Shown here: piece by piece, positions 44,929 through 53,343 of the stretch
How positions within the stretch are numbered: the first letter of the stretch is position 1
How the letters are laid out: every line of letters begins with the position of its first letter
NCBI RefSeq assembly: GCF_000160075.2
Contig: NZ_KI535340.1
Span: forward strand, 469,761-533,760
DNA: 64,000 bases
Direction of reading: 5' to 3'
Origin: Abiotrophia defectiva ATCC 49176
GTDB taxonomy: Bacteria > Bacillota > Bacilli > Lactobacillales > Aerococcaceae
Program-made: the position numbers and the translations under genes
The notes under the pieces: model-generated
What the model was told of the DNA's origin: nothing
The model's database searches: none
Seen by the model: only the letters and a program-made list of their open reading frames with translations

Positions 44929-45114
44929 GTTTATTCACCTTCTTATGCTAATCTGCTTTTTATAATCTCAAGGATAATTGGCAGATAAAATTGTTACCTT
45001 CATTCTACTGGCTTGGAAACAGTTCATCAAGATATAAAGACTGAAACGCATAAATAATTTAGCTATAACCCTTCTCAAAGTCACAATATTCTTACAGCAC
45101 TTCGGGTTAACCAC

Positions 45115-45144
45115 AAAAAAGCTGACATCCTGGGATGTCAGCTT
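45115..45144 (-). terminator. Terminator of the potABCD-gtrA operon
   Basis: AAGCTGACATCC (45119-45130) pairs perfectly with GGATGTCAGCTT (45133-45144); the minus strand continues TTTTTTG. Confidence 0.9.
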
Positions 45145-45150
45145 AAGCCT

Positions 45151-45540
45151 TTATTTTTCTAGCAAGAGTTTACGAGTCAGGAAGTTAAAGACCATGACAA
45201 CAGCTGTCACCGCCACCTTAGCTGGCATGACCGGCCAATGCATGGCATCGACTGCCACCCACATGAGTCCAGCGGTTAGAGCCAGCCCAAGTATACTTAG
45301 GACTAGAAAAAGCAAGAACTCTTGATGTTTTTGTTCCGGACTAAACTTGCTTTCGAAAGTGAAACGCATACTTGCCCAGTAATTGAAGATGGTAGCTAGG
45401 ATAAAAGCGATAATGACCGCTAACTGATAGTGCCAGCCCAGGATACCATTAAGACCATAGACAATAGCAAAGTCAATTAGTGTTGAGAGTCCGCCGACCA
45501 CCAGAAAGCTCAAAATTTGAGTCGATAATTTATTTTTCAC
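45151..45540 (-). CDS. GtrA-family membrane protein
   Basis: A 129-residue protein with four membrane segments (LSFLVVGGLSTLIDFAIVYG, LAVIIAFILATIFNYWASMR, FLLFLVLSILGLALTAGLM, a last one near 105-122). The pattern and FNYWASMRFTF match GtrA/DPMS-type proteins, thought to flip or help transfer lipid-linked sugars. The start is GTG at 45540; its G is the last base of the potD stop (TAGTG), and GAGG lies 7 nt upstream. It is therefore translationally coupled to the polyamine transporter operon, although no functional link is known. Confidence 0.88.
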   Translation of the reverse strand: MKNKLSTQILSFLVVGGLSTLIDFAIVYGLNGILGWHYQLAVIIAFILATIFNYWASMRFTFESKFSPEQKHQEFLLFLVLSILGLALTAGLMWVAVDAMHWPVMPAKVAVTAVVMVFNFLTRKLLLEK

Positions 45541-46613
45541 TATTTAGCCTCAATCTTGACCTCTAAGAAATGGTCATTGTATTCAACGAGTTTGGATTGA
45601 CCCAAGCCCTTATAAACTTCTAAGCGAGCAATGAGTTCATCGTCAGGGTAGAAAGCCGTGTCTTGCGTTACCTCTTCAGGTAACTGCTCCATCGCAGTCT
45701 TGTTGGGAGTTGCATAGCCAATATATTCAGCATTGCGCGCTGCCACATCGGGGCGTAAGAGGTAGTTAATCAAGGCATAGGCGCCTTCTACATTGCGCGC
45801 TGTTTTAGGAATGACAATATTATCAAACCAGATGTTGGAACCTTCCTTAGGCACTGTATAAGCTAGCTTAGGATTACGCTCCAAGGCAGTCTTGGCTTCC
45901 CCCGAAAAGGTAATACCAACGCCAGCCTCGCCTTGAGACAGATACATCTTAATCTCATCCGAAACCATAGCCCGGATGTTCGGCATTAATTGCTTGAGCT
46001 TTACTGTCGCCAACTCAAGCGCTAAATCATCCGTTTCATTGAGAGAGTAGCCCAAGGATTGGAGGCCAATCCCCATTACCTCACGCGCGCCATCATAAAT
46101 CAGAATGTCATTCCGCAATTCTGGTCGCCAGAGATCATTCCATGACTGGAAGTCTTCTTCGCTGTATTTGCTGGTGTCATATACAATCCCAAGGGTGCCC
46201 CAGAAGTAAGGAACAGAATACTTGTTCTCCGGGTCGAAGTCTAGGTTCAAGAAACGTTGATCCAGATGCTGTAAGTTGCTGAGTTTGCTATGATCCAAAG
46301 GCAAGACCATGCCTTCCTTCATCATTTCTTGAATCATGTACTCACTGGGAACCGTGATATCATAAGGTGTGCCACCTTGACGGATTTTAGCCATCATGGC
46401 CTCATTGGAATCGAAGGTCTCGTAGATGACCTTGTAGCCTGTCTCAGCTTCAAATTCCTTGAGCAATTCTGGGTCGATATAATCGCCCCAGTTATAGAAG
46501 TTAATAACTTTGTCACCAGTATAGCCTTCTGCATGTTCCAACTGATATCGAACACCGAAGAGGACAGCACTAATAGCCAGGATCGCTAGAATCCCTTGAA
46601 CAATCTTACGCAC
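45540..46613 (-). CDS. potD: Spermidine/putrescine ABC transporter, substrate-binding protein
   Basis: A 357-residue extracellular binding protein. An N-terminal signal/anchor segment (about 5-20) is followed by the classic start of the mature fold, NFYNWGDYIDPELLKEFE. The next stretch, YETFDSNEAMMAKIRQGG, also matches PotD. No lipobox Cys is seen, so the N-terminal segment probably serves as the membrane anchor, as in streptococcal PotD. It delivers polyamines to PotBC. It overlaps the end of potC by 8 nt. Confidence 0.95.
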   Translation of the reverse strand: MRKIVQGILAILAISAVLFGVRYQLEHAEGYTGDKVINFYNWGDYIDPELLKEFEAETGYKVIYETFDSNEAMMAKIRQGGTPYDITVPSEYMIQEMMKEGMVLPLDHSKLSNLQHLDQRFLNLDFDPENKYSVPYFWGTLGIVYDTSKYSEEDFQSWNDLWRPELRNDILIYDGAREVMGIGLQSLGYSLNETDDLALELATVKLKQLMPNIRAMVSDEIKMYLSQGEAGVGITFSGEAKTALERNPKLAYTVPKEGSNIWFDNIVIPKTARNVEGAYALINYLLRPDVAARNAEYIGYATPNKTAMEQLPEEVTQDTAFYPDDELIARLEVYKGLGQSKLVEYNDHFLEVKIEAK

Positions 46614-47433
46614 GGCGACGGCCTCCCTTCTGTGCCTTAGCCATACGATTGAGTCGGCGTTGCTCCCCAGTTTGGATGAAGTAATAACCGATTACCAAAA
46701 TCAAACTCATGATAAACATCAAAGTAGAGATAGCGTTGATTTCAAGGCTAATACCGCGACGCGCACGCGAGTAGATTTCCACTGATAAGGTTGAGAAACC
46801 ATTACCAGCTAAGAAGAAGGTGACTGCAAAGTCATCCAGAGAATAGGTAAAGGCCATGAAGAAACCGGCCATAATCCCTGAGGCAATGCTAGGTAAAACT
46901 ACTCGAGTCAAGACTTGGAAGTAGTTAGCCCCTAAGTCCTGGGCAGCCGTCACCATGGTATCATTCATTTCATAGAGACGCGGTAGTACCATAAGGACTA
47001 CAATTGGGACGTTAAAAGCAATGTGGGCCAAGAGAACACTGAAGAAACCTAATTGAATGGCCAAGAGACTGAAGAGAATGAGGAAACTTGCCCCAATCAT
47101 AACGTCAGGCGTTACCATCAAGATATTGTTAAGGTTCAGTACTAACTGGCGTTTAGATTTCTGTCTCAAATAATAAATCATGATTGCCCCTAAAGTCCCA
47201 ATGGCTGTTGCCAACAAGGCTGATAAGAGGGCTAAAATGAAGGTGTTGAGAATGAAAATCATAAGACGGGTATCGCCAAAGACCTTGGTATAGTGGTCTA
47301 AAGTAAAGCCAGTAAAACTATTCATATCCCCTCCTGCATTAAAGGAGTAGAAAATCAAATAGAAAATTGGCAAGTAGAGAACGGCGAACATAAACCAGAG
47401 ATATAGGTTAGAAAACTTAAAAAACTTATTCAT
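46606..47433 (-). CDS. potC: Spermidine/putrescine ABC transporter, permease PotC
   Basis: A 275-residue permease with six membrane segments. The EAA loop that contacts the ATPase is seen as TAAQDLGANYFQVLTRVVLP near residue 165. AFTYSLDDFAVTFFLAG and TLSVEIYSRARRG are typical of PotC/PotI. It forms the membrane channel with PotB. It overlaps potB by 8 nt and potD by 8 nt. Confidence 0.95.
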   Translation of the reverse strand: MNKFFKFSNLYLWFMFAVLYLPIFYLIFYSFNAGGDMNSFTGFTLDHYTKVFGDTRLMIFILNTFILALLSALLATAIGTLGAIMIYYLRQKSKRQLVLNLNNILMVTPDVMIGASFLILFSLLAIQLGFFSVLLAHIAFNVPIVVLMVLPRLYEMNDTMVTAAQDLGANYFQVLTRVVLPSIASGIMAGFFMAFTYSLDDFAVTFFLAGNGFSTLSVEIYSRARRGISLEINAISTLMFIMSLILVIGYYFIQTGEQRRLNRMAKAQKGGRRRA

Positions 47434-48244
47434 GAGTCATAGCCCCCTTATCCTTACGGTCGCGGGTTAAGTACATGACTAGCACCATGAGCACCATGAG
47501 GACGACCCCAATGGTGGAACCCATGCCTCGGTTCTGAGTGACCATGAAGTGTTGTTCAACGGCTGTCCCCAAGGTAATGACCCGGTTCCCACCAATGAGA
47601 CGAGTCAACATGAAGAGGGACAAGGACGGAATAAAGACCGCCTGAATCCCTGAACGCACGCCGGGCATAGACAGTGGGAAGACAACGCGACGAAGGGTCG
47701 CCCATTTTGAGGCCCCTAAGTCTGAAGATGCTTCCATCAAGGAATGTGGAATCTCCGTAATAGAGTTATAAATAGGCATAATCATAAATGGCAATTCGAT
47801 ATAACCAGCTACCAAGAGAAAGGCCGCATCGGTAAAGAGCAACTGCTTAGGTCCAATCCCCATAAAGGTCAGGAATTGGTTGACTGAGCCAGTCTGACTC
47901 AAGAGGCCGATGAAGGCATAAGCCTTAAGCAAGAGGTTAATCCAGGTTGGCAGCAAGACCAAAAGCATCCAGAGCTGACGGTGCTTGGTTTTGCTAAGCA
48001 GATAGGCCATAGGATAGCTAAGAGCTAGCGTAATGATGGTCAAGAGCCCAGCATAGATAAAGGAGTTCATAGTCATCTTGATATAGTTAATAGAAGAAAA
48101 ATACTCAGCATAGTTGGCCAAGGTAAAGTTCCCATGAATATCAAAGAAGGAAGAACCTAAAACTAAGACTAAGGGTAAAATAACGAAGAGACCTAGCCAG
48201 AGATAATAAGGAATGGCATAGAGATGGTTATACTTGCGGTTCAT
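47426..48244 (-). CDS. potB: Spermidine/putrescine ABC transporter, permease PotB
   Basis: A 272-residue permease with six membrane segments. The coupling loop is EASSDLGASKWATLRRVVFP near residue 165. LPTWINLLLKAYAFIGLL matches PotB/PotH. It starts 10 nt after potA and overlaps potC. The GGAGG site lies in the tail of potA. Together with PotC it forms the polyamine channel. Confidence 0.95.
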   Translation of the reverse strand: MNRKYNHLYAIPYYLWLGLFVILPLVLVLGSSFFDIHGNFTLANYAEYFSSINYIKMTMNSFIYAGLLTIITLALSYPMAYLLSKTKHRQLWMLLVLLPTWINLLLKAYAFIGLLSQTGSVNQFLTFMGIGPKQLLFTDAAFLLVAGYIELPFMIMPIYNSITEIPHSLMEASSDLGASKWATLRRVVFPLSMPGVRSGIQAVFIPSLSLFMLTRLIGGNRVITLGTAVEQHFMVTQNRGMGSTIGVVLMVLMVLVMYLTRDRKDKGAMTHE

Positions 48245-48254
48245 AGGCCCCCTC

Positions 48255-49346
48255 CTAGTCTTCGTACTGTTCTAGGCGGGCATCGAAATCTTCTTCCGAC
48301 TCATTGAAGCGCATTACGTGGATGGCATCTGGTTCAAAGAAGAGACCTACTTTGGACCCAGCGCTTACCTTCTTAGTGGTGTGAATCATCCATTCATTGC
48401 CATCTTCGTCATAGGCGATGACTTCGTTGAAGACGCCACGGAAAAGCATAGTATCGACGGTCGCAATCAGCTTGCCCTTTTCAGGCGTGGTTACGTCGAT
48501 ATCTTCGGGACGGATAACAATCTCAACCATTTCACCAGCAGGAATACCCGCATCCTCACAGTCAAAGACCTTACCAACAAATTCTACGCGGTAATCTTCA
48601 ATCATGCGGGCATCCACAATGTTAGATTCACCGATAAAGTCGGCAACATAGTGGTTAATTGGTTCATCGTAAATGTCTACTGGGGTCCCTGATTGGATAA
48701 TTTCCCCGTTATTCATGACAAAAATCCAGTCGGACATGGCAAGCGCTTCTTCCTGGTCATGAGTGACGAAGACGAAGGTAATGCCTAGTCGACGTTGCAG
48801 TTCACGCAATTCGTACTGCATATCGGTACGTAACTTCAAGTCCAAAGCTGATAGAGGCTCATCTAGCAAGAGCACTTCTGGCTCATTTACCAAGGCACGG
48901 GCGATAGCCACACGTTGGCGCTGACCCCCAGACATTTCAGAGATTGCACGATTCTCATAACCTGAGAGTCGGACCATCTTGAGGGCTTCCGTTACCTTTT
49001 CCTTAATTGTTGCCTTATCTACCTTTTTAACAGATAGACCGAAGGCAATATTGTCGTAAACATTCATATGAGGGAAGAGGGCATAGTCTTGAAAGACTGT
49101 ATTGACCTTCCGTTGATTGGCAGGCACGTCTGTGACCGGCTCACCATCCAAATAAACCTGACCACTAGTGGCCGAAGAAAAGCCTGCGATAATTCGTAAG
49201 ATAGTTGTCTTACCGCAGCCAGAGGGACCTAATAAGGTATAGAACTTGCCTTTTTCAAGCTCCATATCAATCGACTTTAAGACTTGCTGGTCATCATAAG
49301 ACTTAGTAACGCCTTTGAGAACCACGCTGTGTTGCGTTTTATTCAT
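48255..49346 (-). CDS. potA: Spermidine/putrescine ABC transporter, ATP-binding protein
   Basis: A 363-residue ABC ATPase. Walker A is [14 protein letters not shown] near residue 40, the ABC signature is [18 protein letters not shown] near 135, Walker B is [12 protein letters not shown], and the switch His is in [14 protein letters not shown]-terminal TOBE domain (about 280-345) follows. It powers polyamine import by PotBCD. It is the first gene of potABCD-gtrA; a consensus promoter lies about 100 nt upstream and the leader may hold a tiny ORF. Confidence 0.97.
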   Translation of the reverse strand: MNKTQHSVVLKGVTKSYDDQQVLKSIDMELEKGKFYTLLGPSGCGKTTILRIIAGFSSATSGQVYLDGEPVTDVPANQRKVNTVFQDYALFPHMNVYDNIAFGLSVKKVDKATIKEKVTEALKMVRLSGYENRAISEMSGGQRQRVAIARALVNEPEVLLLDEPLSALDLKLRTDMQYELRELQRRLGITFVFVTHDQEEALAMSDWIFVMNNGEIIQSGTPVDIYDEPINHYVADFIGESNIVDARMIEDYRVEFVGKVFDCEDAGIPAGEMVEIVIRPEDIDVTTPEKGKLIATVDTMLFRGVFNEVIAYDEDGNEWMIHTTKKVSAGSKVGLFFEPDAIHVMRFNESEEDFDARLEQYED

Positions 49347-49374
49347 TACATTGCTCCTGTTGCCCCCATAGGGG

Positions 49375-49389
49375 TTATTTTTTCGACAA
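49375..49389 (-). other. Possible leader mini-ORF before potA
   Basis: On the minus strand AAAAGGAG is followed after 7 nt by TTG TCG AAA AAA TAA, a possible four-residue peptide with two lysines. A CCCC-ATA-GGGG hairpin (49364-49374) follows before potA. The pieces are visible; translation and any control are inference. Confidence 0.25.
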
Positions 49390-49445
49390 TTATTGACTCC
49401 TTTTGGGTAGTTTTTTTGCCATGAGGGGACCCCTCACTGAGTTTG

Positions 49446-49474
49446 ATTATAGCAGTTATGGTAGGGAATTACAA
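49446..49474 (-). promoter_or_regulatory. Promoter of potABCD-gtrA
   Basis: TTGTAA (49469-49474), a 17-bp spacer and TATAAT (49446-49451) on the minus strand. Just downstream lies TGAGGGG-A-CCCCTCA (49422-49436), a short palindrome that could be an operator. Confidence 0.7.
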
Positions 49475-49510
49475 TGTAAAAAACTGAGACTAAACTCAGC
49501 CCGAAAAAAG

Positions 49511-49537
49511 AAAAAACTCGCCTATCAAAAGGCGAGT
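49511..49537 (-). terminator. Terminator after tRNA-Lys
   Basis: ACTCGCC (49516-49522) pairs with GGCGAGT (49531-49537); the minus strand continues TTTTTTC. Confidence 0.88.
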
Positions 49538-49542
49538 GCAAT

Positions 49543-49614
49543 GGGGGTATAGGGACTCGAACCCTAGACCCAATGATTAAGAGTCATTTGCTCTACCAAC
49601 TGAGCTATACCCCC
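49543..49614 (-). tRNA. tRNA-Lys (anticodon CTT)
   Basis: A 72-nt cloverleaf. The acceptor arms GGGGGTA and TACCCCC pair, the D loop includes AGTTGGTAGAG, the anticodon loop is CTCTTAA with anticodon CTT, and the T arm contains GGTTCGAGTCC. CCA is not encoded and must be added by the CCA-adding enzyme. It is a single-gene unit with its own promoter and terminator between potA and clpP. Confidence 0.96.
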
Positions 49615-49640
49615 GTAAAGCTTAAATAGCTTACTTCATT

Positions 49641-49669
49641 ATCTTACACCTGTTTTCAGCAAATTTCAA
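49641..49669 (-). promoter_or_regulatory. Promoter of tRNA-Lys
   Basis: TTGAAA (49664-49669), a 17-bp spacer and TAAGAT (49641-49646) on the minus strand, about 27 bp before the tRNA. Confidence 0.6.
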
Positions 49670-49740
49670 GTCCTAAAGTCAAGAAAATACGAAAAAATTC
49701 TCTAGCTTTTACCTAACCTATACGCAGCTACCTAGATACA

Positions 49741-49773
49741 AAATAGCGCCTGCCCTAATGGGCAAGCGCGCTA
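49741..49773 (-). terminator. Terminator after clpP
   Basis: TAGCGC..TGCCC and GGGCA..GCGCTA form a stem with a 2-nt bulge around TAAT; the minus strand continues TATTTTG. It is of moderate strength. Confidence 0.65.
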
Positions 49774-49780
49774 CTTAAGA

Positions 49781-50377
49781 TTATTTTTTGAGATTCTTAG
49801 AATTGGTCATGATGGCATCAACCAGGCCATATTTAACCGCCTCTTCAGCTGACATGTAGTTGTCGCGATCTGTATCGCGGGCAATAACCTTAAGGGTTTG
49901 ACCAGTACGTTCGGCCAAAATCTTGTTAAGCGTATCGCGAGTCTTCAAAATATGCTTTGCGGCAATTTCAATTTCGGTCGCTTGACCTTGGGCTCCACCC
50001 AAAGGTTGGTGAATCATCACTTCTGCGTTAGGTAAGGCATAGCGTTTGCCCTTTTCCCCTGCCGCTAGAAGGAAAGCCCCCATAGAAGCCGCCATCCCAA
50101 TTACGATAGTTTGTACATCGGCATTGATGAAGTTCATAGTATCGAAGATAGCTAAACCGGCAGAGACACTCCCACCTGGTGAATTAATATAGAGATAAAT
50201 GTCCTTGTCAGGATCTTGGGCATCCAAGAACAAGAGTTGGGCAATTACACTATTAGCCACCGCATCATCAATAGGACCGGATAGCATAACAATACGGTCT
50301 TTTAAGAGTCGTGAATAAATATCGTAGGCGCGTTCGCCACGTGACGATTGTTCAATGACTGTAGGAATTAAGTTCAT
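49781..50377 (-). CDS. clpP: ATP-dependent Clp protease proteolytic subunit
   Basis: A 198-residue serine protease that forms the tetradecameric ClpP chamber and works with ClpX, ClpC or ClpE. The catalytic Ser is in [15 protein letters not shown] near residue 98, the His in [12 protein letters not shown] near 123 and the Asp in [15 protein letters not shown] near 172. The N-terminal [21 protein letters not shown] is typical. AAGGAGGAAAGGG precedes the ATG. A CtsR box overlaps its promoter. Confidence 0.98.
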   Translation of the reverse strand: MNLIPTVIEQSSRGERAYDIYSRLLKDRIVMLSGPIDDAVANSVIAQLLFLDAQDPDKDIYLYINSPGGSVSAGLAIFDTMNFINADVQTIVIGMAASMGAFLLAAGEKGKRYALPNAEVMIHQPLGGAQGQATEIEIAAKHILKTRDTLNKILAERTGQTLKVIARDTDRDNYMSAEEAVKYGLVDAIMTNSKNLKK

Positions 50378-50424
50378 TCCCTTTCCTCCTTCGAATTCGG
50401 CTCTGAGCCGATTACTACTGTCTC

Positions 50425-50454
50425 AGTATACCCTTTTGGTCAATAAAGGTCAAG
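50425..50454 (-). promoter_or_regulatory. clpP promoter with overlapping CtsR operator
   Basis: Minus strand: TTGACC (50448-50453), 17-bp spacer, TATACT (50425-50430). The plus strand at 50438-50454 reads GGTCAAT-AAA-GGTCAAG, the tandem heptamer bound by CtsR, covering the -35 box and spacer. CtsR repression relieved by heat or protein stress is established for clpP in Firmicutes. Confidence 0.85.
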
Positions 50455-50501
50455 CAGGATGCTCTTTTCTCAGCTCCGCTAGGCAAGAGCCAAGAGCAAA
50501 A

Positions 50502-50526
50502 TAAAAAAGCCACCCGATTGGATGAC
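50502..50526 (-). terminator. Terminator after rpmF
   Basis: GTCATCC and GGGTGGC (50509-50515 with 50520-50526 on the plus strand) pair with two G-U pairs on the minus-strand RNA, followed by TTTTTTATTTT. Confidence 0.7.
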
Positions 50527-50545
50527 TTCCTCATCATGACTATAA

Positions 50546-50725
50546 TTAAGCTTCCTTGGCTACGACTTGTTTGCCGTCGTAGTAACCACAGTTTGAGCAT
50601 ACACGGTGACTTAAACGTAATTCACCACACTCAGGACAAGGGTTCATTCCTGGAACAACTAATTTGAAATGGGTACGACGTCTGTTTTTACGTGCTTTTG
50701 AAGTTCTTCTCTTTGGTACTGCCAT
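50546..50725 (-). CDS. rpmF: 50S ribosomal protein L32
   Basis: A 59-residue protein translated from ATG 50725 to TAA 50546. It starts [17 protein letters not shown] and carries the four-cysteine zinc ribbon of the C+ form (CPECG and CSNCG). L32 is a small component of the large ribosomal subunit. GGAGGTG precedes the start. It follows yceD by 38 nt, the order found across Firmicutes, and ends at a terminator. Confidence 0.97.
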   Translation of the reverse strand: MAVPKRRTSKARKNRRRTHFKLVVPGMNPCPECGELRLSHRVCSNCGYYDGKQVVAKEA

Positions 50726-50763
50726 GGTTTACACCTCCTGAAAAATTTGTGGAATGAATAAGA

Positions 50764-51315
50764 TTACTCATCCGCATTGGCTTCGTTTAATAGAGCTTTT
50801 AGATTAGCAAAGCGTGGGTCCCCTGCTTCCGATGACTGACGTTCTAGACTTGCTAGATAATCCGTCTCCGTCAACACAGCCCAATCCTTGCCACTTGGTA
50901 ATGCAGCCGTCTCTTCCTCTTCACCAACGACACGCATTGGGAGATTCAATAGTAAGGCATCGATGACTGCTAACTCGAGGTCGATATAATCGTGTTCGAG
51001 CACAATTGTCGTCTCCTCGTACTCATCGGCATTCGCATCATATTCCGGCATCACATAGCGTTCGTCAATCGGAACTTGTAAGTGAACCGGTACAGGTTCT
51101 AAGCTGCGAGTTGATGGCAATGTCATTACTGTACTTGCAGTACAATGCAAGAATATTTCCTGTCCATGAGCAACGAAATAACCTGTTACTTGAACGGGAG
51201 TTAAATGGAGAATTGACGGTTCCATCGCTTGCACCTTGGCTGCTACATCCAATTCGACATCGAAGTGGAGCAACTCTTCCTTGTGGTCGCGAATTTTACG
51301 TAAGGTCCATTTCAT
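50764..51315 (-). CDS. yceD: YceD family protein (DUF177)
   Basis: A 183-residue DUF177 protein. Conserved pieces are the start KWTLRKIRDHKEELLHFD, the central IFLHCTASTVMTLPSTRSLEPV and YIDLELAVIDALLLNLPMRV, and the C-terminal DPRFANLKALL. The family is linked to 23S rRNA processing or ribosome accumulation in plants and bacteria and is almost always just upstream of rpmF. GAGGTGAT precedes the ATG and a perfect consensus promoter lies upstream. Confidence 0.93.
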   Translation of the reverse strand: MKWTLRKIRDHKEELLHFDVELDVAAKVQAMEPSILHLTPVQVTGYFVAHGQEIFLHCTASTVMTLPSTRSLEPVPVHLQVPIDERYVMPEYDANADEYEETTIVLEHDYIDLELAVIDALLLNLPMRVVGEEEETAALPSGKDWAVLTETDYLASLERQSSEAGDPRFANLKALLNEANADE

Positions 51316-51343
51316 CTAATATCACCTCTAAAACGACTCTTGT

Positions 51344-51372
51344 ATTATACTTAAATTTTGGGGTCCTGTCAA
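51344..51372 (-). promoter_or_regulatory. Consensus promoter of yceD-rpmF
   Basis: TTGACA (51367-51372), a 17-bp spacer and TATAAT (51344-51349) on the minus strand, a perfect sigma-A consensus. High expression fits a ribosomal protein operon. It lies in the 96-bp gap after the tmcAL stop. Confidence 0.9.
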
Positions 51373-51411
51373 TCGTTTCTGGCCCCTTTTCAGTCTAGCT
51401 TTCTAATTTTT

Positions 51412-52578
51412 TTATCGAAGAAAGCTGAGGACTTGTTTAGGTTGGACTTGCGACTGAATTTGTCCCCCCGGGCGTAACTGGTAGATGGCGTCTGCTACTA
51501 AATTCCAGCCATAATCTCCCTCATAATCAGGTTTATAGTGACTAAAGACTCTTAAACCCTCTCGCTTGCGCCAAGCACTTAGCCAAGGTCGCCCCGCTTG
51601 AGAGGCATCTAACAATCTAAAGGCTTGGGGTGTCGATCCCTGGTTGAAGGCTGTCACTGCCGTCTGAGGAATTTGCAAGAGAATGGCCATGGCCACTCGC
51701 TGAATGGCGGCTTGCGTCCAGCGTTTGGAAATCATAGCTTGACGCCAGTCCTCCCATTTTTCCTTAGTCTCTGCTTGCGACTTAAGCCGATTGGCTAAGC
51801 CTTCTTTGACGCCGGCTATTTGTTCTAGAGAAGCCAGTGGTTGGGCTAATAATTGATAACGCAGGTAAGGCCAGTAGGCTGACCAAGGCGCATCTAGTTC
51901 AGAACTCAGTTGGCCCTGGAGACCAGATACTAAATCTGCCGTCACTTCCTGGCCCTGACGAAAGGCTTGGCGAATAGAAGACCCACTCAGAATTGGCTGA
52001 CCATCCTGAGTTTCCTGTAAGCGTGGCAGGCTCAAAACCTGACAATCAGGCGCTAGTCGAGCGAGCGTCTTAAGATACTGAAGCCCCAACTGGTGATTGG
52101 CCTGCCAAGGACCTAGCTCCGACCAATCAGCCAGGGACTGGATGGCCACTTGATAGGCTGCGGGGTAGGCTAAGCCTGTCTTAAGGGCCTCTTGAATGCC
52201 CTTGTCGATATGAGCCTGATGCTGATCTTCCCATGTCAAGAAGTCCTTAAGCTGAGCAATTTGGGCGCTTTCTGTTCCAAAAACAATCTTATCCACACCC
52301 AACTTGGCTAGGATAGCCATCCCATGTCGGCCAAAGTAATCCGCTGACTGTAGGCTAGCTAGAGTCGGCAACTCAATCACTAAATCCGCCCCTGCGGCTA
52401 CCGCAGCCTGAGCTCGATGCCATTTGTCTATAATGGCAAACTCACCACGTTGGACCACATTGCCGCTTATCAAAACCAGAATCTGATCCTGGGGAAAGTG
52501 TCGCTTAACCCAGTCCAGTTGGTAGGCATGTCCCCGATGTAGGGGATTATACTCCGCCAAAATTCCTATCAGGGCCAT
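51412..52578 (-). CDS. tmcAL: tRNA(Met) cytidine acetate ligase (TmcAL/YlbM)
   Basis: A 388-residue nucleotidyltransferase-like enzyme that acetylates C34 of elongator tRNA-Met using acetate and ATP. The nucleotidyltransferase start IGILAEYNPLHRGHAYQL carries the HxGH-type motif (HRGH), followed by SGNVVQRGEFAIIDKWHRAQ and ADLVIELPTLASLQSADYFG. LSGSSIRQAFRQG is the second ATP-binding block. It ends the yqeG-to-ylbM gene series, 24 nt after the methyltransferase gene. Confidence 0.93.
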   Translation of the reverse strand: MALIGILAEYNPLHRGHAYQLDWVKRHFPQDQILVLISGNVVQRGEFAIIDKWHRAQAAVAAGADLVIELPTLASLQSADYFGRHGMAILAKLGVDKIVFGTESAQIAQLKDFLTWEDQHQAHIDKGIQEALKTGLAYPAAYQVAIQSLADWSELGPWQANHQLGLQYLKTLARLAPDCQVLSLPRLQETQDGQPILSGSSIRQAFRQGQEVTADLVSGLQGQLSSELDAPWSAYWPYLRYQLLAQPLASLEQIAGVKEGLANRLKSQAETKEKWEDWRQAMISKRWTQAAIQRVAMAILLQIPQTAVTAFNQGSTPQAFRLLDASQAGRPWLSAWRKREGLRVFSHYKPDYEGDYGWNLVADAIYQLRPGGQIQSQVQPKQVLSFLR

Positions 52579-52602
52579 GGTCTAGCCTCCTTTCCTGACT
52601 CT

Positions 52603-53343
52603 TTACTTACTAGCGCGGAAGAACCAACGGTCAGCCGTCTGCCCTTCCTGATAATAGGCCTGGCCGAAGTCCACTAGTACTTCTACCTGGCTAAAGCCAG
52701 CTTCTTTCAGCGCTGACTGGTACCAAGCTAGGGGATAGGTTCTTTCTTCTAGGCTGACATCCGTCCTTTGATAATGGCTCCCGACTTGTTCAAAGACCGT
52801 CAGATAGTGTTGGACACTTAATTGATCCAAGTCCGACTCACTATCCCACAATAAGGCATAACGGTCGTCACTATCAAAGTATGAAAAGCCATCAAAATAC
52901 TCAATTTGTTGTGGCGTCCAAACGTCAAACAAGAGTTGGCCCCCAGGAGCCAATCGCTCATATAGCTCTTTTAAGGCTCTAGCCACCTGGTCAGGGCCTT
53001 CTAAAAAACAAAGCGAGTCAGCATAGCAGGTGATGAGATCATAATCTTGGTCTAAGGCACTCAAATCCAAAAGGTCTGCTACCAAATAGGCAGAATTGTC
53101 GCTGTTACCTGGCTCTTCTTGGGCTACCTTAATCATGGCTGGATCGTAGTCAAAGCCTAAGATTTGGCCACAGAAAGGCGCCAAAAGCTGAGTAAACCAG
53201 CCCGTCCCACAGGCGGCATCTAAGACCTTAACTGGTGCTTGATCCCGACTGGTCAAGGTAAAGTCCAACCAGCGTTCATAGATTTCTAAATCATTGAAGT
53301 GGTCGTAGACATGGGCTATTTGACTGAAGTTACCGGCGCTCAT
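52603..53343 (-). CDS. Class I SAM-dependent methyltransferase (YqeM-like)
   Basis: A 246-residue methyltransferase of unknown target. The SAM site is VKVLDAACGTGWFTQLLA near residue 40, followed by GFDYDPAMIKVAQ, and DLITCYADSLCFL is the motif after strand 4. In Firmicutes this gene (yqeM) follows rsfS, as here, where the ATG overlaps the rsfS stop (ATGA). The setting suggests a link to ribosome or tRNA metabolism; the substrate is not known. Confidence 0.88.
   Translation of the reverse strand: MSAGNFSQIAHVYDHFNDLEIYERWLDFTLTSRDQAPVKVLDAACGTGWFTQLLAPFCGQILGFDYDPAMIKVAQEEPGNSDNSAYLVADLLDLSALDQDYDLITCYADSLCFLEGPDQVARALKELYERLAPGGQLLFDVWTPQQIEYFDGFSYFDSDDRYALLWDSESDLDQLSVQHYLTVFEQVGSHYQRTDVSLEERTYPLAWYQSALKEAGFSQVEVLVDFGQAYYQEGQTADRWFFRASK

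Noticed and set aside
49543-49614. Missing encoded CCA on tRNA-Lys taken as a defect
   Set aside because: Many Firmicute tRNA genes lack CCA, and all arms pair correctly.
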